NCBI RefSeq assembly: GCF_034058155.1
Contig: NZ_CP139148.1
Coordinates: forward strand, 4,712,001-4,776,000
Length of the DNA stretch: 64,000 nucleotides
Direction: 5' to 3'
DNA from: Flavobacterium sp. KACC 22761
Lineage (GTDB): Bacteria; Bacteroidota; Bacteroidia; Flavobacteriales; Flavobacteriaceae
Shown one piece after another: positions 43,586 through 53,824 of this stretch. The stretch's first letter is position 1. Each line of letters begins with the position of its first letter. Below the pieces are notes generated by a model. The model made no database searches. It had not been told where the DNA came from and was given only the letters and a program-made list of their open reading frames with translations. A program made the position numbers and the translations under genes.

Positions 43586-45604
43586 TTAATTTAACAGAGT
43601 GAATTTTATAGCTGTCCCTCCACCAGCTGCCAATTTTATATTTATTGCACTTTTACTATTTACTTTTTGTTTTGAAATCGTTACTGGATATGGATTTGTT
43701 TTGTAATCTGCTCCAGGTCCGTCAGCATAAACTGTAGCTTCGTATTCTTTTCCAGCATCTAAAAATGACAAATCAACTTTTAGATCTCTTGCATCTTTAT
43801 TTGTAATAGATCCTAAATACCAATTTTTTTCATCCCAATCCTTGCGGACAATAGTGGTATATTCGCCAATTTTAGAATCTAAAACTTTAGTGTATGACCA
43901 CGTACACGGAACATCTTTTATGAATTGAAACTCTGGTTTTCCAACATAATTTTCAGGCAAATCTGAAGCCATTTGCAACGGACTAAAAATAATCACATAC
44001 AAAGCCAATTGATTTGCCAAAGTGGTCTGAACTCGCGCGCCAGAAGGCGTTTTGTAATCAAAATTAAAATTCCCCGGAGTATAGTCAAAAGGTCCAGAAA
44101 GCATTCTTGTAAACGGCAAAGTCGTTAAATGCTGTGGCGTATTTCCTCCGTCAACAGACCACGCATTGTATTCCTGCCCTCTTCCGCCTTCTTGCGACAT
44201 AAAGTTTGGATAGGTGCGCTGAATTCCAGTTCCTTTCATTGGCTCATGATTATCAATCATAATGTGGTATTTAGCTGCCGTTTCGATTACTTTTCTGTAA
44301 TGACGCGCTCCGTATTGGCTGTCGTGCCATTCTTTTTTATCCAAATACTTGTTTACGTAACCCGTTTTAACAGAGTTCACACCCATTTTTTGGTACAATT
44401 TAAAAGCATCTTCGAGCTGGCTTTCATAATGTTTAGAAGCACCTGCTGTTTCATGATGGCCAATCAAACGCACGTTTTTAATGGCAGCATATTTTGTGAT
44501 TTCTTCTAAATTAAAATCAGGATATGCCTTCACAAAACTAAACGCTGATCCATCAGCAGTCCAGTCGCCATCCCAGCCTTCGTTCCAGCCTTCTACCAGA
44601 ACGCCATCAAAATTGTTTTTCGCAGCAAAATCAATGTATTCTTTAGTGTTTTTTGTTGTTGCACCATGTTTTAGCCCTTGTCCCCAAGTGAATTTTTCCA
44701 AATGCATTCCCCACCAAATTCCAATATATTTTGATGGCGTAATCCAAGAAAGATCTTCAATTTTTGAAGGCTCATTTAAATTCAGCATAATGGTTGAAGT
44801 TGCAACTTCACCAGGCGTTTTACCAACAACAACGGTTCTCCAAGGAGTTACAAAAGGAGCTTCCGCATACACTTTTACGCCATCGGCCCAAGGCACTAAA
44901 TCACTTTTGTATTGTTTGTCACTTGTTTTTAAAAGCGTCATTGAGGCAAAATCTGTCAAATTTGCTTCGTGAATTGCCACATACAATTTCTCTTTGGTTT
45001 CAAAAGTAGCCGGAGTGTTGATAGTATCGGTTTGACTAATTGGTGTTTTACGGTATTCACTTTCATAGTAACTATTTTCGCGGTGCACCGGAATCCACCA
45101 AACATCATTATTTGATTTAAAAGTGAATTGCGTAATTTCATTCGAAATCTTCACTTTGCCTAAATGAGGCTGTTTTGGGAACGAATAACGAAATCCGACA
45201 CCATCATCAAAAACTCTAAAAATAATATCCACCAAACGCTCCTCGCCTTTTGCTTCCTTCAAATGAACAATCAATTCATTGTGATGATCACGCACTTTTT
45301 TGAATTCGCCCCAAGGCTGTTCCCAAGTTTCATCAGCGGTTTTTTCTTCGGTGGAAACCACTTCAAAACCATCTGTCATTTTTGGGATTCCTTGAAATTC
45401 AAAACCTAACAACGAAGGCTCAATCACTGATTTTCCTCCAGAAGTAAAACTATATTGAGGCTGGCCAGAAGCTGTTAATTCAAAAACTAATTCGGTATTT
45501 TTTCCAGGAGAACTGATTTTATAAGTCGTTTTTTTAGTACCGCAGGCAAAGAGCAACATTGAGGCCAGCGCCATCAGGCAGTATCTATATTTTATGTTTT
45601 TCAT
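43586..45604 (-). CDS. GH97 glycoside hydrolase (SusB-like alpha-glucosidase)
   Basis: A 672-aa lipoprotein (lipobox near MALASMLLFAC, Cys21), so it probably faces the periplasm from a membrane. The N-terminal beta-sandwich is followed by the (beta/alpha)8 barrel. Catalytic-region motifs are LIGHHETAGASKHYES and MIDNHEPMKGTGIQRTYPNF; these use Glu at the positions of the inverting SusB type, and VKTGYVNK stands where retaining members have Asp. The likely action is removal of glucose from alpha-linked oligosaccharides. It is the last gene of a polysaccharide utilisation operon with GH71/99-like, SusD, SusC and two further surface proteins. Confidence 0.88.
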   Translation of the reverse strand: MKNIKYRYCLMALASMLLFACGTKKTTYKISSPGKNTELVFELTASGQPQYSFTSGGKSVIEPSLLGFEFQGIPKMTDGFEVVSTEEKTADETWEQPWGEFKKVRDHHNELIVHLKEAKGEERLVDIIFRVFDDGVGFRYSFPKQPHLGKVKISNEITQFTFKSNNDVWWIPVHRENSYYESEYRKTPISQTDTINTPATFETKEKLYVAIHEANLTDFASMTLLKTSDKQYKSDLVPWADGVKVYAEAPFVTPWRTVVVGKTPGEVATSTIMLNLNEPSKIEDLSWITPSKYIGIWWGMHLEKFTWGQGLKHGATTKNTKEYIDFAAKNNFDGVLVEGWNEGWDGDWTADGSAFSFVKAYPDFNLEEITKYAAIKNVRLIGHHETAGASKHYESQLEDAFKLYQKMGVNSVKTGYVNKYLDKKEWHDSQYGARHYRKVIETAAKYHIMIDNHEPMKGTGIQRTYPNFMSQEGGRGQEYNAWSVDGGNTPQHLTTLPFTRMLSGPFDYTPGNFNFDYKTPSGARVQTTLANQLALYVIIFSPLQMASDLPENYVGKPEFQFIKDVPCTWSYTKVLDSKIGEYTTIVRKDWDEKNWYLGSITNKDARDLKVDLSFLDAGKEYEATVYADGPGADYKTNPYPVTISKQKVNSKSAINIKLAAGGGTAIKFTLLN

Positions 45605-45630
45605 TATTTAATTGTATTAATTACAGCTCC

Positions 45631-46878
45631 TTATTTAATTTCACTTAGTAACTGTTTTGCTTTTGCAGGTTGCATGGAAACAAAATAATTAAAAGCCTGA
45701 TCCAGTTTTTTCTGCGCATCAGCATTTCCTTTCTTTTCAATTCTCAGATTATAAAGCTTGCTGATATCTGCAAAATAGGATTCGGTGTTTTTTACGCCAG
45801 CGAAAGTTTTTACTTTCTCGATGTAATTGTATCCAAATTCTACTGTTGGCTCAAACATGGTTCCTTCACCAAAGTCATTCCAAGTAATCAATTGCAAGTA
45901 GCTTAGGTTTGCATTTTTGGCCAAATTAAGTGTTTCGTCAAGTGTTGCTCCATTATTGTGTTCAATGGTCCAGCCAATTGCTGCTCCACCACCGCCTTCG
46001 GCATAAAAATCTTTAAAACCAGGATAAGCACTTCCCATTGCTACTGAAAGTTTTGGTTTTGTATTGGTATAAAAATTAGTCAAATGTGTGCTGTTTTTAT
46101 AAACCCATGCATATTCTCCAGAAGCATTATCTCCAGCTTCTACAGATTGATCCCAAAGTGTCAGGAAAGTAGGTTTTGTTGTCAGTGAGCTAAAAACATT
46201 TGTCCATTCTGCAGGCGTTTGCAGTACAATTGGTCCAAAATTCATCAATAAAGGTTTCCCATTTATTTTGATGTAGTTGGCATTGCTAAAGCAATTCGTT
46301 TGCAAATAACTTAAATCGGTTTTTGCTGCGCTGGTTACTGAAATTGCTTTTCCTGCATTTACAACATTTGTCGTCACTCGGTCTTCATAAACAATCGCAT
46401 ATTCAAGGCCAACTTTGCTCAACATGGCAATCAATTGTTCGGTATTTTCTTTAACCATTCGGTAATCGTTTACGTCATACGTTCCGTACCAATCGATCAA
46501 AACACCATCAATTCCTGAATATTTCATCAATAATAAATGATTTTCAATCACATTTTTGTCGCCCGAATGATATGGCCCGATTAGCGGATAATAATAAGAT
46601 GCAATTTCTCTGCGGTTGTTTGCTCCTATATTATTTGGATTTTTGTTTGCCATTGTCCAGTGATATCCCCATTTTTTATCGGCACTGCTTTCATTGGTTT
46701 CAAACCAAGGCATATAATGAACGTAAATTTTGGTGCTGTTTGTTTTTTCAATCGCAACAGGAGCGAGTGTTTCTGGCTCTGTTGGTTTTTCTGAACCTTT
46801 GTCATCACTGCTGCTGCACCCGGCGGCGATCAAAATATTCACGATCCCAAAAAACAATAAGGTGATAGATCTTTTCAT
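45631..46878 (-). CDS. GH71/GH99-like glycoside hydrolase lipoprotein
   Basis: A 415-aa lipoprotein (ILIAAGC, Cys21, followed by SSSDDKGSEKP, a Ser/Asp-rich linker typical of exported surface lipoproteins). The catalytic barrel shows KIYVHYMPWFETNESSADKK, the YYYPLIGPYHSGDKNVIENH segment and GIDGVLIDWYGTYDVNDYRM, then QLITWNDFGEGTMFEPTVEF near the end. This is the pattern of the GH71 (alpha-1,3-glucanase) and GH99 (endo-alpha-mannosidase) relatives. Together with SusCD it probably makes the first surface cuts in an alpha-linked polysaccharide; glucan and mannan both remain possible. Confidence 0.8.
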   Translation of the reverse strand: MKRSITLLFFGIVNILIAAGCSSSDDKGSEKPTEPETLAPVAIEKTNSTKIYVHYMPWFETNESSADKKWGYHWTMANKNPNNIGANNRREIASYYYPLIGPYHSGDKNVIENHLLLMKYSGIDGVLIDWYGTYDVNDYRMVKENTEQLIAMLSKVGLEYAIVYEDRVTTNVVNAGKAISVTSAAKTDLSYLQTNCFSNANYIKINGKPLLMNFGPIVLQTPAEWTNVFSSLTTKPTFLTLWDQSVEAGDNASGEYAWVYKNSTHLTNFYTNTKPKLSVAMGSAYPGFKDFYAEGGGGAAIGWTIEHNNGATLDETLNLAKNANLSYLQLITWNDFGEGTMFEPTVEFGYNYIEKVKTFAGVKNTESYFADISKLYNLRIEKKGNADAQKKLDQAFNYFVSMQPAKAKQLLSEIK

Positions 46879-47062
46879 ATTAATGTAATATTTGTTACGT
46901 TTTTTTTGCCACAGATTAAAGGATTAAAAAGGATTTCTTTTTTCTTTAATTGTAATCTGTGAAAATCTCATAATCCGTTGCTAAAAAAGCCAACAGGTCA
47001 TGATTTTAAAAATATGTCAGCCTTCCACGACTAACCAACATGGAAGACTGACATTCAACAAC

Positions 47063-48565
47063 CTAATAACCAGGATTTTGTACCAGGTTTTTATTTGTAG
47101 TCAAAACGGTACTTGGAATTGGGAAAATTGCTCTGTATTTTTCAGTTGTACCTTTTTCCCACCAAGGCAAGAAGAATGTTCCAAAACGAATGTTATCAGT
47201 TCTTCTTCTTCCTTCAAAAGTAAATTCCTTAAGCAATTCTTGATCAATAAAATGAAGATCGATTGTTGCAGGCATTTCTTCGCCAGCACGTGCGGTAACT
47301 TGCTGTAAAAATGGTTTTGCCAAATCAGGAGATCCTAAACGAACATAACATTCAGCTTGCATCATCAAGATTTCGGCATAACGAATAACCACTAAATCGT
47401 GATCACGCTCCCACTGTTCACCTTCTTTCATTTCGTATTTGCCCAAACGAACTCCTTGATTGTCTTTTGCATCCGAAACACTATTTACTTCTTCAGTATA
47501 AGTCAATTTTTCACCATTGTCCATAATGATAACTTGTCCTGTAGCTAAGTTGATCTGATCGCCGGCAACCATACATTTTTTTCTTTTGTCGGTATCAGCA
47601 AAAGCAGAATAAACTCCGGGCTGTGCACACATTCCGTTTGCGCTCCAAGGATAATCTCCTGTTGCAGAAACTGTCAATTTATGCAAATAGTGGCAAGACA
47701 TTGAGTTCATATAATTCCCAACAGTTCCTGCTTTTGAATCATAAGGAATTGCGAAAATGATTTCTGGCGACTTTTGATTTTCTGTAGCGAAATTGGCAAA
47801 GAAATCTGGTGTCAATGAATAACCGGAAACTTTTTGGCACATATTGATGCAATCTTGCCAACGTGCTTTTCCGATAAAAGCTTCAGAGTTAAGATATAAT
47901 CTTGCTAATAAGGAATAGGCCACATTTTTTGTCATTTTAGAATACACAATGTTTGAATTCAAATGTGGAATTGCATCTGTCAATTCTTTTTCAACGAAAT
48001 CATAAACCTGCTTTCTTGTTGAATTTGAAGGCAATGAAGTATCTTCAAAATTGGTTACAATCGGCACATTTCCAAAAGCATCTAAAAGATTATAGTAATA
48101 GTAAGCTCTTAATGCTTTTAATTCGGCATAAATTGGAGCTTTTGAAGTATCACTCAAAGACGATTTGTCGATTTGATAAATAATAGAGTTGATTTTAGCA
48201 ATTCCAGTATAATTATAACGCCAAGCCGAAAGAATCATACGGTTATCTGCTTTCCAAGTATGTTTTTGCGCATCTTGATATTGCCCTCCATCGTACCAGT
48301 TTGTTCCTCTGGTAGGAATTGTAGCTTCATCAGAAACGGTTTCATTTAAAAAGAATACATATTCGCAAGTTGGGTAATTGTTTGATATTCCATCAGCGAA
48401 TCCTCGTAGAGAAGAATAAGCCCCTCCTACCAGTGCATCAACTTCTTTGGAAGTATTTCCAAAATTTCCATCTTCTACTTTATCATACAAATCTTCACTT
48501 AAATCTGTACATGATATCGTAAAAAGCATGCTTATTAATATTGCTGCTGTTATTTTGATTTTCAT
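47063..48565 (-). CDS. SusD-like glycan-binding lipoprotein
   Basis: A 500-aa outer-surface lipoprotein (LISMLFTISC, Cys19). Family landmarks: TDLSEDLYDKVEDGNFGNTS, the TPR-like helices around LKALRAYYYYNLLDAFGNVP and IVTNF, and the C-terminal RYAEILMMQAECYVRLGSPD plus FEGRRRTDNIRFG. It caps the SusC channel and captures oligosaccharides. The gene lies 25 bases downstream of the SusC gene, as in every susCD pair. Confidence 0.93.
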   Translation of the reverse strand: MKIKITAAILISMLFTISCTDLSEDLYDKVEDGNFGNTSKEVDALVGGAYSSLRGFADGISNNYPTCEYVFFLNETVSDEATIPTRGTNWYDGGQYQDAQKHTWKADNRMILSAWRYNYTGIAKINSIIYQIDKSSLSDTSKAPIYAELKALRAYYYYNLLDAFGNVPIVTNFEDTSLPSNSTRKQVYDFVEKELTDAIPHLNSNIVYSKMTKNVAYSLLARLYLNSEAFIGKARWQDCINMCQKVSGYSLTPDFFANFATENQKSPEIIFAIPYDSKAGTVGNYMNSMSCHYLHKLTVSATGDYPWSANGMCAQPGVYSAFADTDKRKKCMVAGDQINLATGQVIIMDNGEKLTYTEEVNSVSDAKDNQGVRLGKYEMKEGEQWERDHDLVVIRYAEILMMQAECYVRLGSPDLAKPFLQQVTARAGEEMPATIDLHFIDQELLKEFTFEGRRRTDNIRFGTFFLPWWEKGTTEKYRAIFPIPSTVLTTNKNLVQNPGY

Positions 48566-48590
48566 TTGTTCTATTTTTGAGTTAATTCGC

Positions 48591-51500
48591 TTAGTTGTTA
48601 AACGTAAAATTTAATCCAACAGAAATTGTTGTTGGTCTAGGATAGTTGTTGTATCTGTCAATTCCCGGAGCTGCTAAACCTGTTTGATCCATAACACCGT
48701 TTCCATTAATTCCGTTTTGCGCATTTAAGCCAATTTCTGGATCAACACCTTTGTAGCCAGTTATTACAAAAAGATTTTCTCCCATTAGATACATTCTAAG
48801 TTTCGAACTTTTTAAACCGATTGGCAAAGTGTAACCAAAAGAAAGCGTTTGAAGTCTAAAGAAAGATGCATCTTCAATCCAGTAATCAGAATACTTCGGA
48901 GCAGATGTAATGCCACTTCCTAAGAAAGAATCTGGTACATTATAAGATGGCAACCTGTTTGGATCGTTAAGCATCATGTTTGTAGCGTTCAAAGCTTTTT
49001 GTCCAAACATTCCATAACCTGAAAATCCAAGGTCAAAATTTCCGTAAGTAAAATTCATCCCAATTCCCAAAGTCAAATCGGGCTGAATATTTCCTAAATC
49101 TGTTTTGTCTGCATCAACTAAAGCGCTTTCTGGCACTACAGTTCCTGCTGCATTATAATATTGGATTTTTCCATTTTCGTCAAGTCCTGCATTTCTAAAA
49201 CCCCAGAAAGTTCCAACTGGGTAACCTTCAGCAATAATTTGTGAATATTGTCCAGACATACCTGCTAAACCGTGCAATGAACCGCTGTAAATCACATCAG
49301 TTTTATAGGTTGGATTAGAAAGTTTTTCGATTTTTTGAACGTTGTGCCCAAGTGTCAAATTAGCATCCCAAGAAAATTTTGATGATTTCATGATGTTTGC
49401 ATTCAAAGTAAGCTCAACTCCTTTGTTTGACATTTCACCAACGTTTGCCAACATTGTTCCAACTAAATATGGTGGTTGAGGCACTTCATAAGTGTACAAT
49501 AAATCTTTTGTTTGTTTAGAATACCACTCAAATGAACCTGAGATTCTGTTGAAAAGCGTAAAATCAAAACCTACGTTTAATTGCTCAGTAGATTCCCATT
49601 TCAAATCCGGATTTGGATTTTGTTGTGGCGAATAAGCCAAACTCCAAGTTCCTGTAACCGGATCGTAGTAACTGTCGTTTCCAACTCCTAAAATAGAAAG
49701 CGATTTGTATTCACCAATTCCGTCCTGATTCCCCGTTACACCATAACCTACTCTCAATTTCAAATTGTCAAGCCAGCCTTTTGTAGAACTCATGAAATCC
49801 TCGTTTGAAATTTTCCAAGCCACAGAAGCCGATGGGAAAGTTCCCCATTTATTGTTTTCTCCAAAACGGCTTGAACCGTCTCTTCTTACCGTTGCTGTCA
49901 ACAAATATTTTCCGTCATAAGAATAATTTGCACGAGCATAAAACGAAACCAAGTTTGATTTTCCTTTATACGAATAAACATCTCCCAAACGATATTTGTA
50001 ACCTGCACCTAAGTTATTATAGCTAAAAGCATCTGTTACGAAACCGCTTCTTTGTGCTCCGAAACCTTCGTAAATATTTTCTAAATAAGAATATCCGCCA
50101 AGTGCGCTAATAGTATGTTTGTCGATTACTTTATTATAATTCACATAAAGTTCGCCTTGCGCATTTGTATATTCTGCGTATGTTCTTTGTGCGTAACCAC
50201 CTTCTGTAGTTCCTTCTAAAACTGCATAACTTGGTTTGTAAGTACCCCCTTTAACTGCATTGTGTTCCAAAGAAATATTGGCTACAGCCAAGAAATCATT
50301 CAAAAATTTAACCTCTGTTTTAAAATAACCCAAAAGTCTGTGTCTTTCATTATCAACCGTTCTATTAGTTAAAATTTCAACTGGATTGTAATAAAGATTA
50401 CCTGCTACAGATGAAAATTCGCCTGTTGGTGTATAAACCGGAATTGTTGGATTTAAGTTATAGGCATTTTCAAAGATTCTGTAATCAATTGGATGCCATT
50501 TGTCAATATTTGCAAACAATCCCATATCAAATTTTACATCTTTGTTGTCACCAAGATATTGATATGCCGTAACGTTTCCGCTAAGTCTTTCTAAACCAGA
50601 ATTTTTAATAACTCCTTCATTATTTAAATATGAAAGTGACGTTCTAAAGCCACTATCTGCTTTACCAGAATTGATTGTTAAAGTATGTGACTGAGAAATC
50701 GCTGTTTGCTCAATTGCTTTTTGCCAGTTTGTATTTGCACCGTAATCAACTGCATCATTATTTCCTGTAGTACGAACATAATTTCTCCATTGATTTGCTG
50801 ACAAAAGATCTAAATTGTCATTTACATAACCAATGCTTGATAAACCGCTATACGTAACCGAAACACCTTTTGTTCCCGATTTTGTAGTAATAATGATAAC
50901 TCCATTTGCTCCTCTTGAACCATAAATTGCCGTTGCCGAAGCATCTTTTAAAACGTCAACGCTTTTAATATCTGAAGGCTGAACAATGTTGATATCAACA
51001 CCCGCGATTCCGTCAACAACAATTAAAGGATTGTTGCTAGCCGTTAAAGAAGTTCCTCCACGCAAACGCAATGTAGAACCCGCAGCAGGATCACCCGAAG
51101 GACGAATAATGCTTAATCCCGCAACTTTTCCTTGCAAAACCTGCTCTGTTGAAGAAATAGTTCCTTTTAGTAAATCATCAGCTTTTACAGTCGAAATCGC
51201 GCCTGTCAAATCTGATTTCTTTTGTGTTCCGTAACCAACAGCTACAACTTGAACTTCGGCCAATTGATAACCGTCGTTTTGCAAGCGAACATCAAGATTT
51301 TTTGTTGCCGATGTGATTTGGATTTTCTGATTTGTTGATCCAATAAAAGAAACTTCGATCGAACCTCCTACGGCTACCGTCAAAGTAAATTTCCCGTCAA
51401 AATCTGTTGTAGTGGCGTTTTTAGTTCCCACCTCTATTACCGAAGCTCCTGGCAATACAGTGCCTGTATTGTCATACACAGTTCCTGAAATCTGCTTTTT

Positions 51501-51608
51501 TTCCTGAGCAAACATTCCTGCCGAAAGAAAAAGCATGAAAATCATGAATACTGCAGTTTTAGTAGTCCACATTTGATGCAGGACTATTTTTTTATTTTTA
51601 CTATTCAT
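48591..51608 (-). CDS. SusC-like TonB-dependent transporter
   Basis: A 1005-aa outer membrane transporter. After the signal sequence (FMIFMLFLSAGMFAQ) comes a carboxypeptidase-D-like domain (QISGTVYDNTGTVLPGASVI, TTDFDGKFTLTV), then the plug with the SusC box region (DVLKDASATAIYGSRGANGV) and the long barrel ending ISVGLNFTFNN with its terminal aromatic position. It imports glycans bound by SusD, using TonB energy. The Met at 51608 gives a slightly long N terminus; a later Met is possible. Confidence 0.94.
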   Translation of the reverse strand: MNSKNKKIVLHQMWTTKTAVFMIFMLFLSAGMFAQEKKQISGTVYDNTGTVLPGASVIEVGTKNATTTDFDGKFTLTVAVGGSIEVSFIGSTNQKIQITSATKNLDVRLQNDGYQLAEVQVVAVGYGTQKKSDLTGAISTVKADDLLKGTISSTEQVLQGKVAGLSIIRPSGDPAAGSTLRLRGGTSLTASNNPLIVVDGIAGVDINIVQPSDIKSVDVLKDASATAIYGSRGANGVIIITTKSGTKGVSVTYSGLSSIGYVNDNLDLLSANQWRNYVRTTGNNDAVDYGANTNWQKAIEQTAISQSHTLTINSGKADSGFRTSLSYLNNEGVIKNSGLERLSGNVTAYQYLGDNKDVKFDMGLFANIDKWHPIDYRIFENAYNLNPTIPVYTPTGEFSSVAGNLYYNPVEILTNRTVDNERHRLLGYFKTEVKFLNDFLAVANISLEHNAVKGGTYKPSYAVLEGTTEGGYAQRTYAEYTNAQGELYVNYNKVIDKHTISALGGYSYLENIYEGFGAQRSGFVTDAFSYNNLGAGYKYRLGDVYSYKGKSNLVSFYARANYSYDGKYLLTATVRRDGSSRFGENNKWGTFPSASVAWKISNEDFMSSTKGWLDNLKLRVGYGVTGNQDGIGEYKSLSILGVGNDSYYDPVTGTWSLAYSPQQNPNPDLKWESTEQLNVGFDFTLFNRISGSFEWYSKQTKDLLYTYEVPQPPYLVGTMLANVGEMSNKGVELTLNANIMKSSKFSWDANLTLGHNVQKIEKLSNPTYKTDVIYSGSLHGLAGMSGQYSQIIAEGYPVGTFWGFRNAGLDENGKIQYYNAAGTVVPESALVDADKTDLGNIQPDLTLGIGMNFTYGNFDLGFSGYGMFGQKALNATNMMLNDPNRLPSYNVPDSFLGSGITSAPKYSDYWIEDASFFRLQTLSFGYTLPIGLKSSKLRMYLMGENLFVITGYKGVDPEIGLNAQNGINGNGVMDQTGLAAPGIDRYNNYPRPTTISVGLNFTFNN

Positions 51609-51728
51609 ATGTCGTTATTTATAGTTTTTTATCGGTCATATGTAATTCGCATATCCATAATTGATTTAATGACCAATTTTTAGGTTATGCTCATTTCATT
51701 AGAATTGATGTTTTAATTTGATACTGAA

Positions 51729-52811
51729 TTATTTGTCTAAAGTTTTAAGAGGTATTTTAGCATCAGAGATTGTTTTGTCTTTATTATCTTTTACCAAAAC
51801 ATGAATCTCGTTCAAACCTGTAATACCGTTAAGCTCTGAAACTAAATTGACAAATCCTTTTATCTCAGCCGTATTTCCAGCAAACTCACCAGAAATCACT
51901 TTGCTTCCCGCTGTAATGGTGTAGATTAATTTGTTTACACCCGGCTCATTATTTTTTCTAGACATTCCAAGAAAATCCTTTTGGCTGATTGCCGATGGAA
52001 AGTAGCTAAAACTTGGCGGTGGTGGCGGAATAAATTCGCCTGCATAAATAATTTGGTCACCAGAATTAGTAGTCCAATCTTTTGCAACCATCAAGAAAGT
52101 AATGTTTTCCATTACAAAACCAGCTGGTGGATTATAGTATTCTTGCGGAATCAAATCCATTCTATAGAAGCCATTACCTAAATCTTTCAATTTTGTTTTT
52201 TCAGATACTTCTGGAATCCAAGCTTGATATTCTTGCAAAACGGCCCAATTGTTCAAACCGCTATGAAAGTGGACACTCGGAACACCTGCAAAGCCATCTT
52301 TTAAATTAGAATTGAATAAAATACTAACTGGCTTATCAATCAAAGGTTTAGACGGATAAGATCTGATTAGCTCATTTGCAGTATAAAATGATGAAAAATC
52401 AGTGTACGGCATATTGGCAACATCAGTTTGTTTAGATCCGTTTTTGTTTTTCAAACGAAACCAAAATCCAGCACTTGCCGCAATTTCCTCAGGAGTTTTA
52501 GAGAAATATAATGTTGGTGTCAAAGTAAAACTCCACACTTTATTTCCTTCATATTTAAGTTTTGCAAAATCTGATGAGTTTTCCCAATGACCAGCATCTG
52601 GTTCAGATGGCGACCAAATCCAGATATAAACATCCTCAGTCTCCGCAAAAGTGGTTCCTGAAAGATCAAAGTACCACGTTACTTTTTCATCATATTTGTA
52701 CACTACAGGAAATGATGACATAGTGCCTACAGCTCCAGCGGCTTCTTGCGCCTGCGTAAAATTAGGAGCCATCAATAGGGCAAGTAAAATTGTATATATA
52801 AATTTTTTCAT
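51729..52811 (-). CDS. Exported PUL protein of unknown function
   Basis: A 360-aa protein with signal peptide (MKKFIYTILLALLMAPNFTQ, cleavage near AQA). The mature part is beta-rich with two Ig-like or CBM-like stretches (KVTWYFDLSGTTFAETEDVY, then KPVSILFNSNLKDGFAG) and a short PPPPP linker (about residues 267-271) before a last domain on KLIYTITAGSKVISGEFAGN. The place is that of the SusE/SusF-type surface glycan-binding proteins, but I see no sequence match to them. It may bind the same polysaccharide. It is spaced 120 bases upstream of the SusC gene and 8 bases downstream of the DUF5004-like gene. Confidence 0.65.
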   Translation of the reverse strand: MKKFIYTILLALLMAPNFTQAQEAAGAVGTMSSFPVVYKYDEKVTWYFDLSGTTFAETEDVYIWIWSPSEPDAGHWENSSDFAKLKYEGNKVWSFTLTPTLYFSKTPEEIAASAGFWFRLKNKNGSKQTDVANMPYTDFSSFYTANELIRSYPSKPLIDKPVSILFNSNLKDGFAGVPSVHFHSGLNNWAVLQEYQAWIPEVSEKTKLKDLGNGFYRMDLIPQEYYNPPAGFVMENITFLMVAKDWTTNSGDQIIYAGEFIPPPPPSFSYFPSAISQKDFLGMSRKNNEPGVNKLIYTITAGSKVISGEFAGNTAEIKGFVNLVSELNGITGLNEIHVLVKDNKDKTISDAKIPLKTLDK

Positions 52812-52819
52812 ATTGCTTT

Positions 52820-53341
52820 TTATTTAATAGCATTTAATTTAAACACATAAGACACAAACGGAGAACCTCCTGATGAACGAATCAATTGAAATTCCATTTC
52901 CTCGTTGTTTCCTGGTACTGACGATAATTTTAGTTCGTCTGTTTTTTGCGTTTTTTGCGCATCACTAAACAAATAGATTTTTGTTACGCCAAGATTTGTA
53001 GGCTGGAAATCTGAGCTTAAAGCCCAATATCCTTTTGGCGCAAATAATGGAGGCACATTTCCTGTTACCTCGTAACTTGTTGGCTGGTTCTTTTCATCTA
53101 CGTTGAATTTAATTTTAAAATCTTCGTAGTTAAAATACGTGCTCAAGTTTTCTTCGCTTGGATCGATCTTGTTTGCTTTCGCAACTTCATCAACCATTTT
53201 CAAGTTTGTCAATCCCCAATTTCCATTTACTTTTTCATAAAGGGTAATCGGATCAACGTAGCTTCCGTCGTCTGTATTATCACAGCCAGTGGCCATTAAA
53301 CCCAAAACAACAGCTAACCAATAAATACTTTTACATCTCAT
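52820..53341 (-). CDS. DUF5004-like PUL lipoprotein
   Basis: A 173-aa lipoprotein (VVLGLMATGC, Cys20, then DNTDDG). The mature part resembles the DUF5004 lipocalin-like surface proteins: LYEKVNGNWGLTNLKMVDEV at the start and a C-terminal MEFQLIRSSGG..YVFKLNAIK. This is the first gene of the minus-strand operon, 0.48 kb from the divergent regulator. A role in glycan or ligand capture is only inferred from position. Confidence 0.65.
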   Translation of the reverse strand: MRCKSIYWLAVVLGLMATGCDNTDDGSYVDPITLYEKVNGNWGLTNLKMVDEVAKANKIDPSEENLSTYFNYEDFKIKFNVDEKNQPTSYEVTGNVPPLFAPKGYWALSSDFQPTNLGVTKIYLFSDAQKTQKTDELKLSSVPGNNEEMEFQLIRSSGGSPFVSYVFKLNAIK

Positions 53342-53667
53342 AAATTTGTGGTTTGTTTGTTAGTTTTTCTGTCTCATTAAAGACATGACGAAACTAGATG
53401 TTAAATAAATCTAAAAAAAAATGTCTGAGAAAAATCAAGATGTAATTGAAAGATTTTTAAGTACAAACCACTAATAATCAATATTTTAACTATTTTTAAA
53501 AATTCAAAAAATCAAGATGTTGTTTAGACTAAAATGAGCCTCTAAATGATGGCAAATATGACAATATGAAAATTAAACAGGATATTTTTTTCACTATGCA
53601 TATATATAATTGGTTTTTATTGTATAATTGCAAATAATTTGACAGCTTTTAACATTTATATCTTATT

Positions 53668-53698
53668 TTTGGATGCTCAACCTAAATTTATAGCTTTG
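53668..53698 (+). promoter_or_regulatory. Promoter of the PUL regulator
   Basis: TTTG at 53668-53671 (-33) and TAGCTTTG at 53691-53698 (-7) are 19 bases apart, a good Bacteroidota promoter. The expected 5' UTR to the ATG at 53825 is about 120 bases. The rest of 53342-53824 is AT-rich without a gene. Confidence 0.6.
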
Positions 53699-53824
53699 TT
53701 TTAACGAAGTTTTCAAGATCTAAAAAGTTGTTTCATAAGCCCGCTCAAGCTTATCCCGAATTAAAAAACGAATTAACTCGAACAAACTAAAAAAAGTTTT
53801 TTTACCCTAAACCAACAAAAAACC

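Noticed and set aside
44129..44972. Plus-strand frames inside the GH97 gene
   Set aside because: They are antisense shadows of a gene with clear catalytic motifs.
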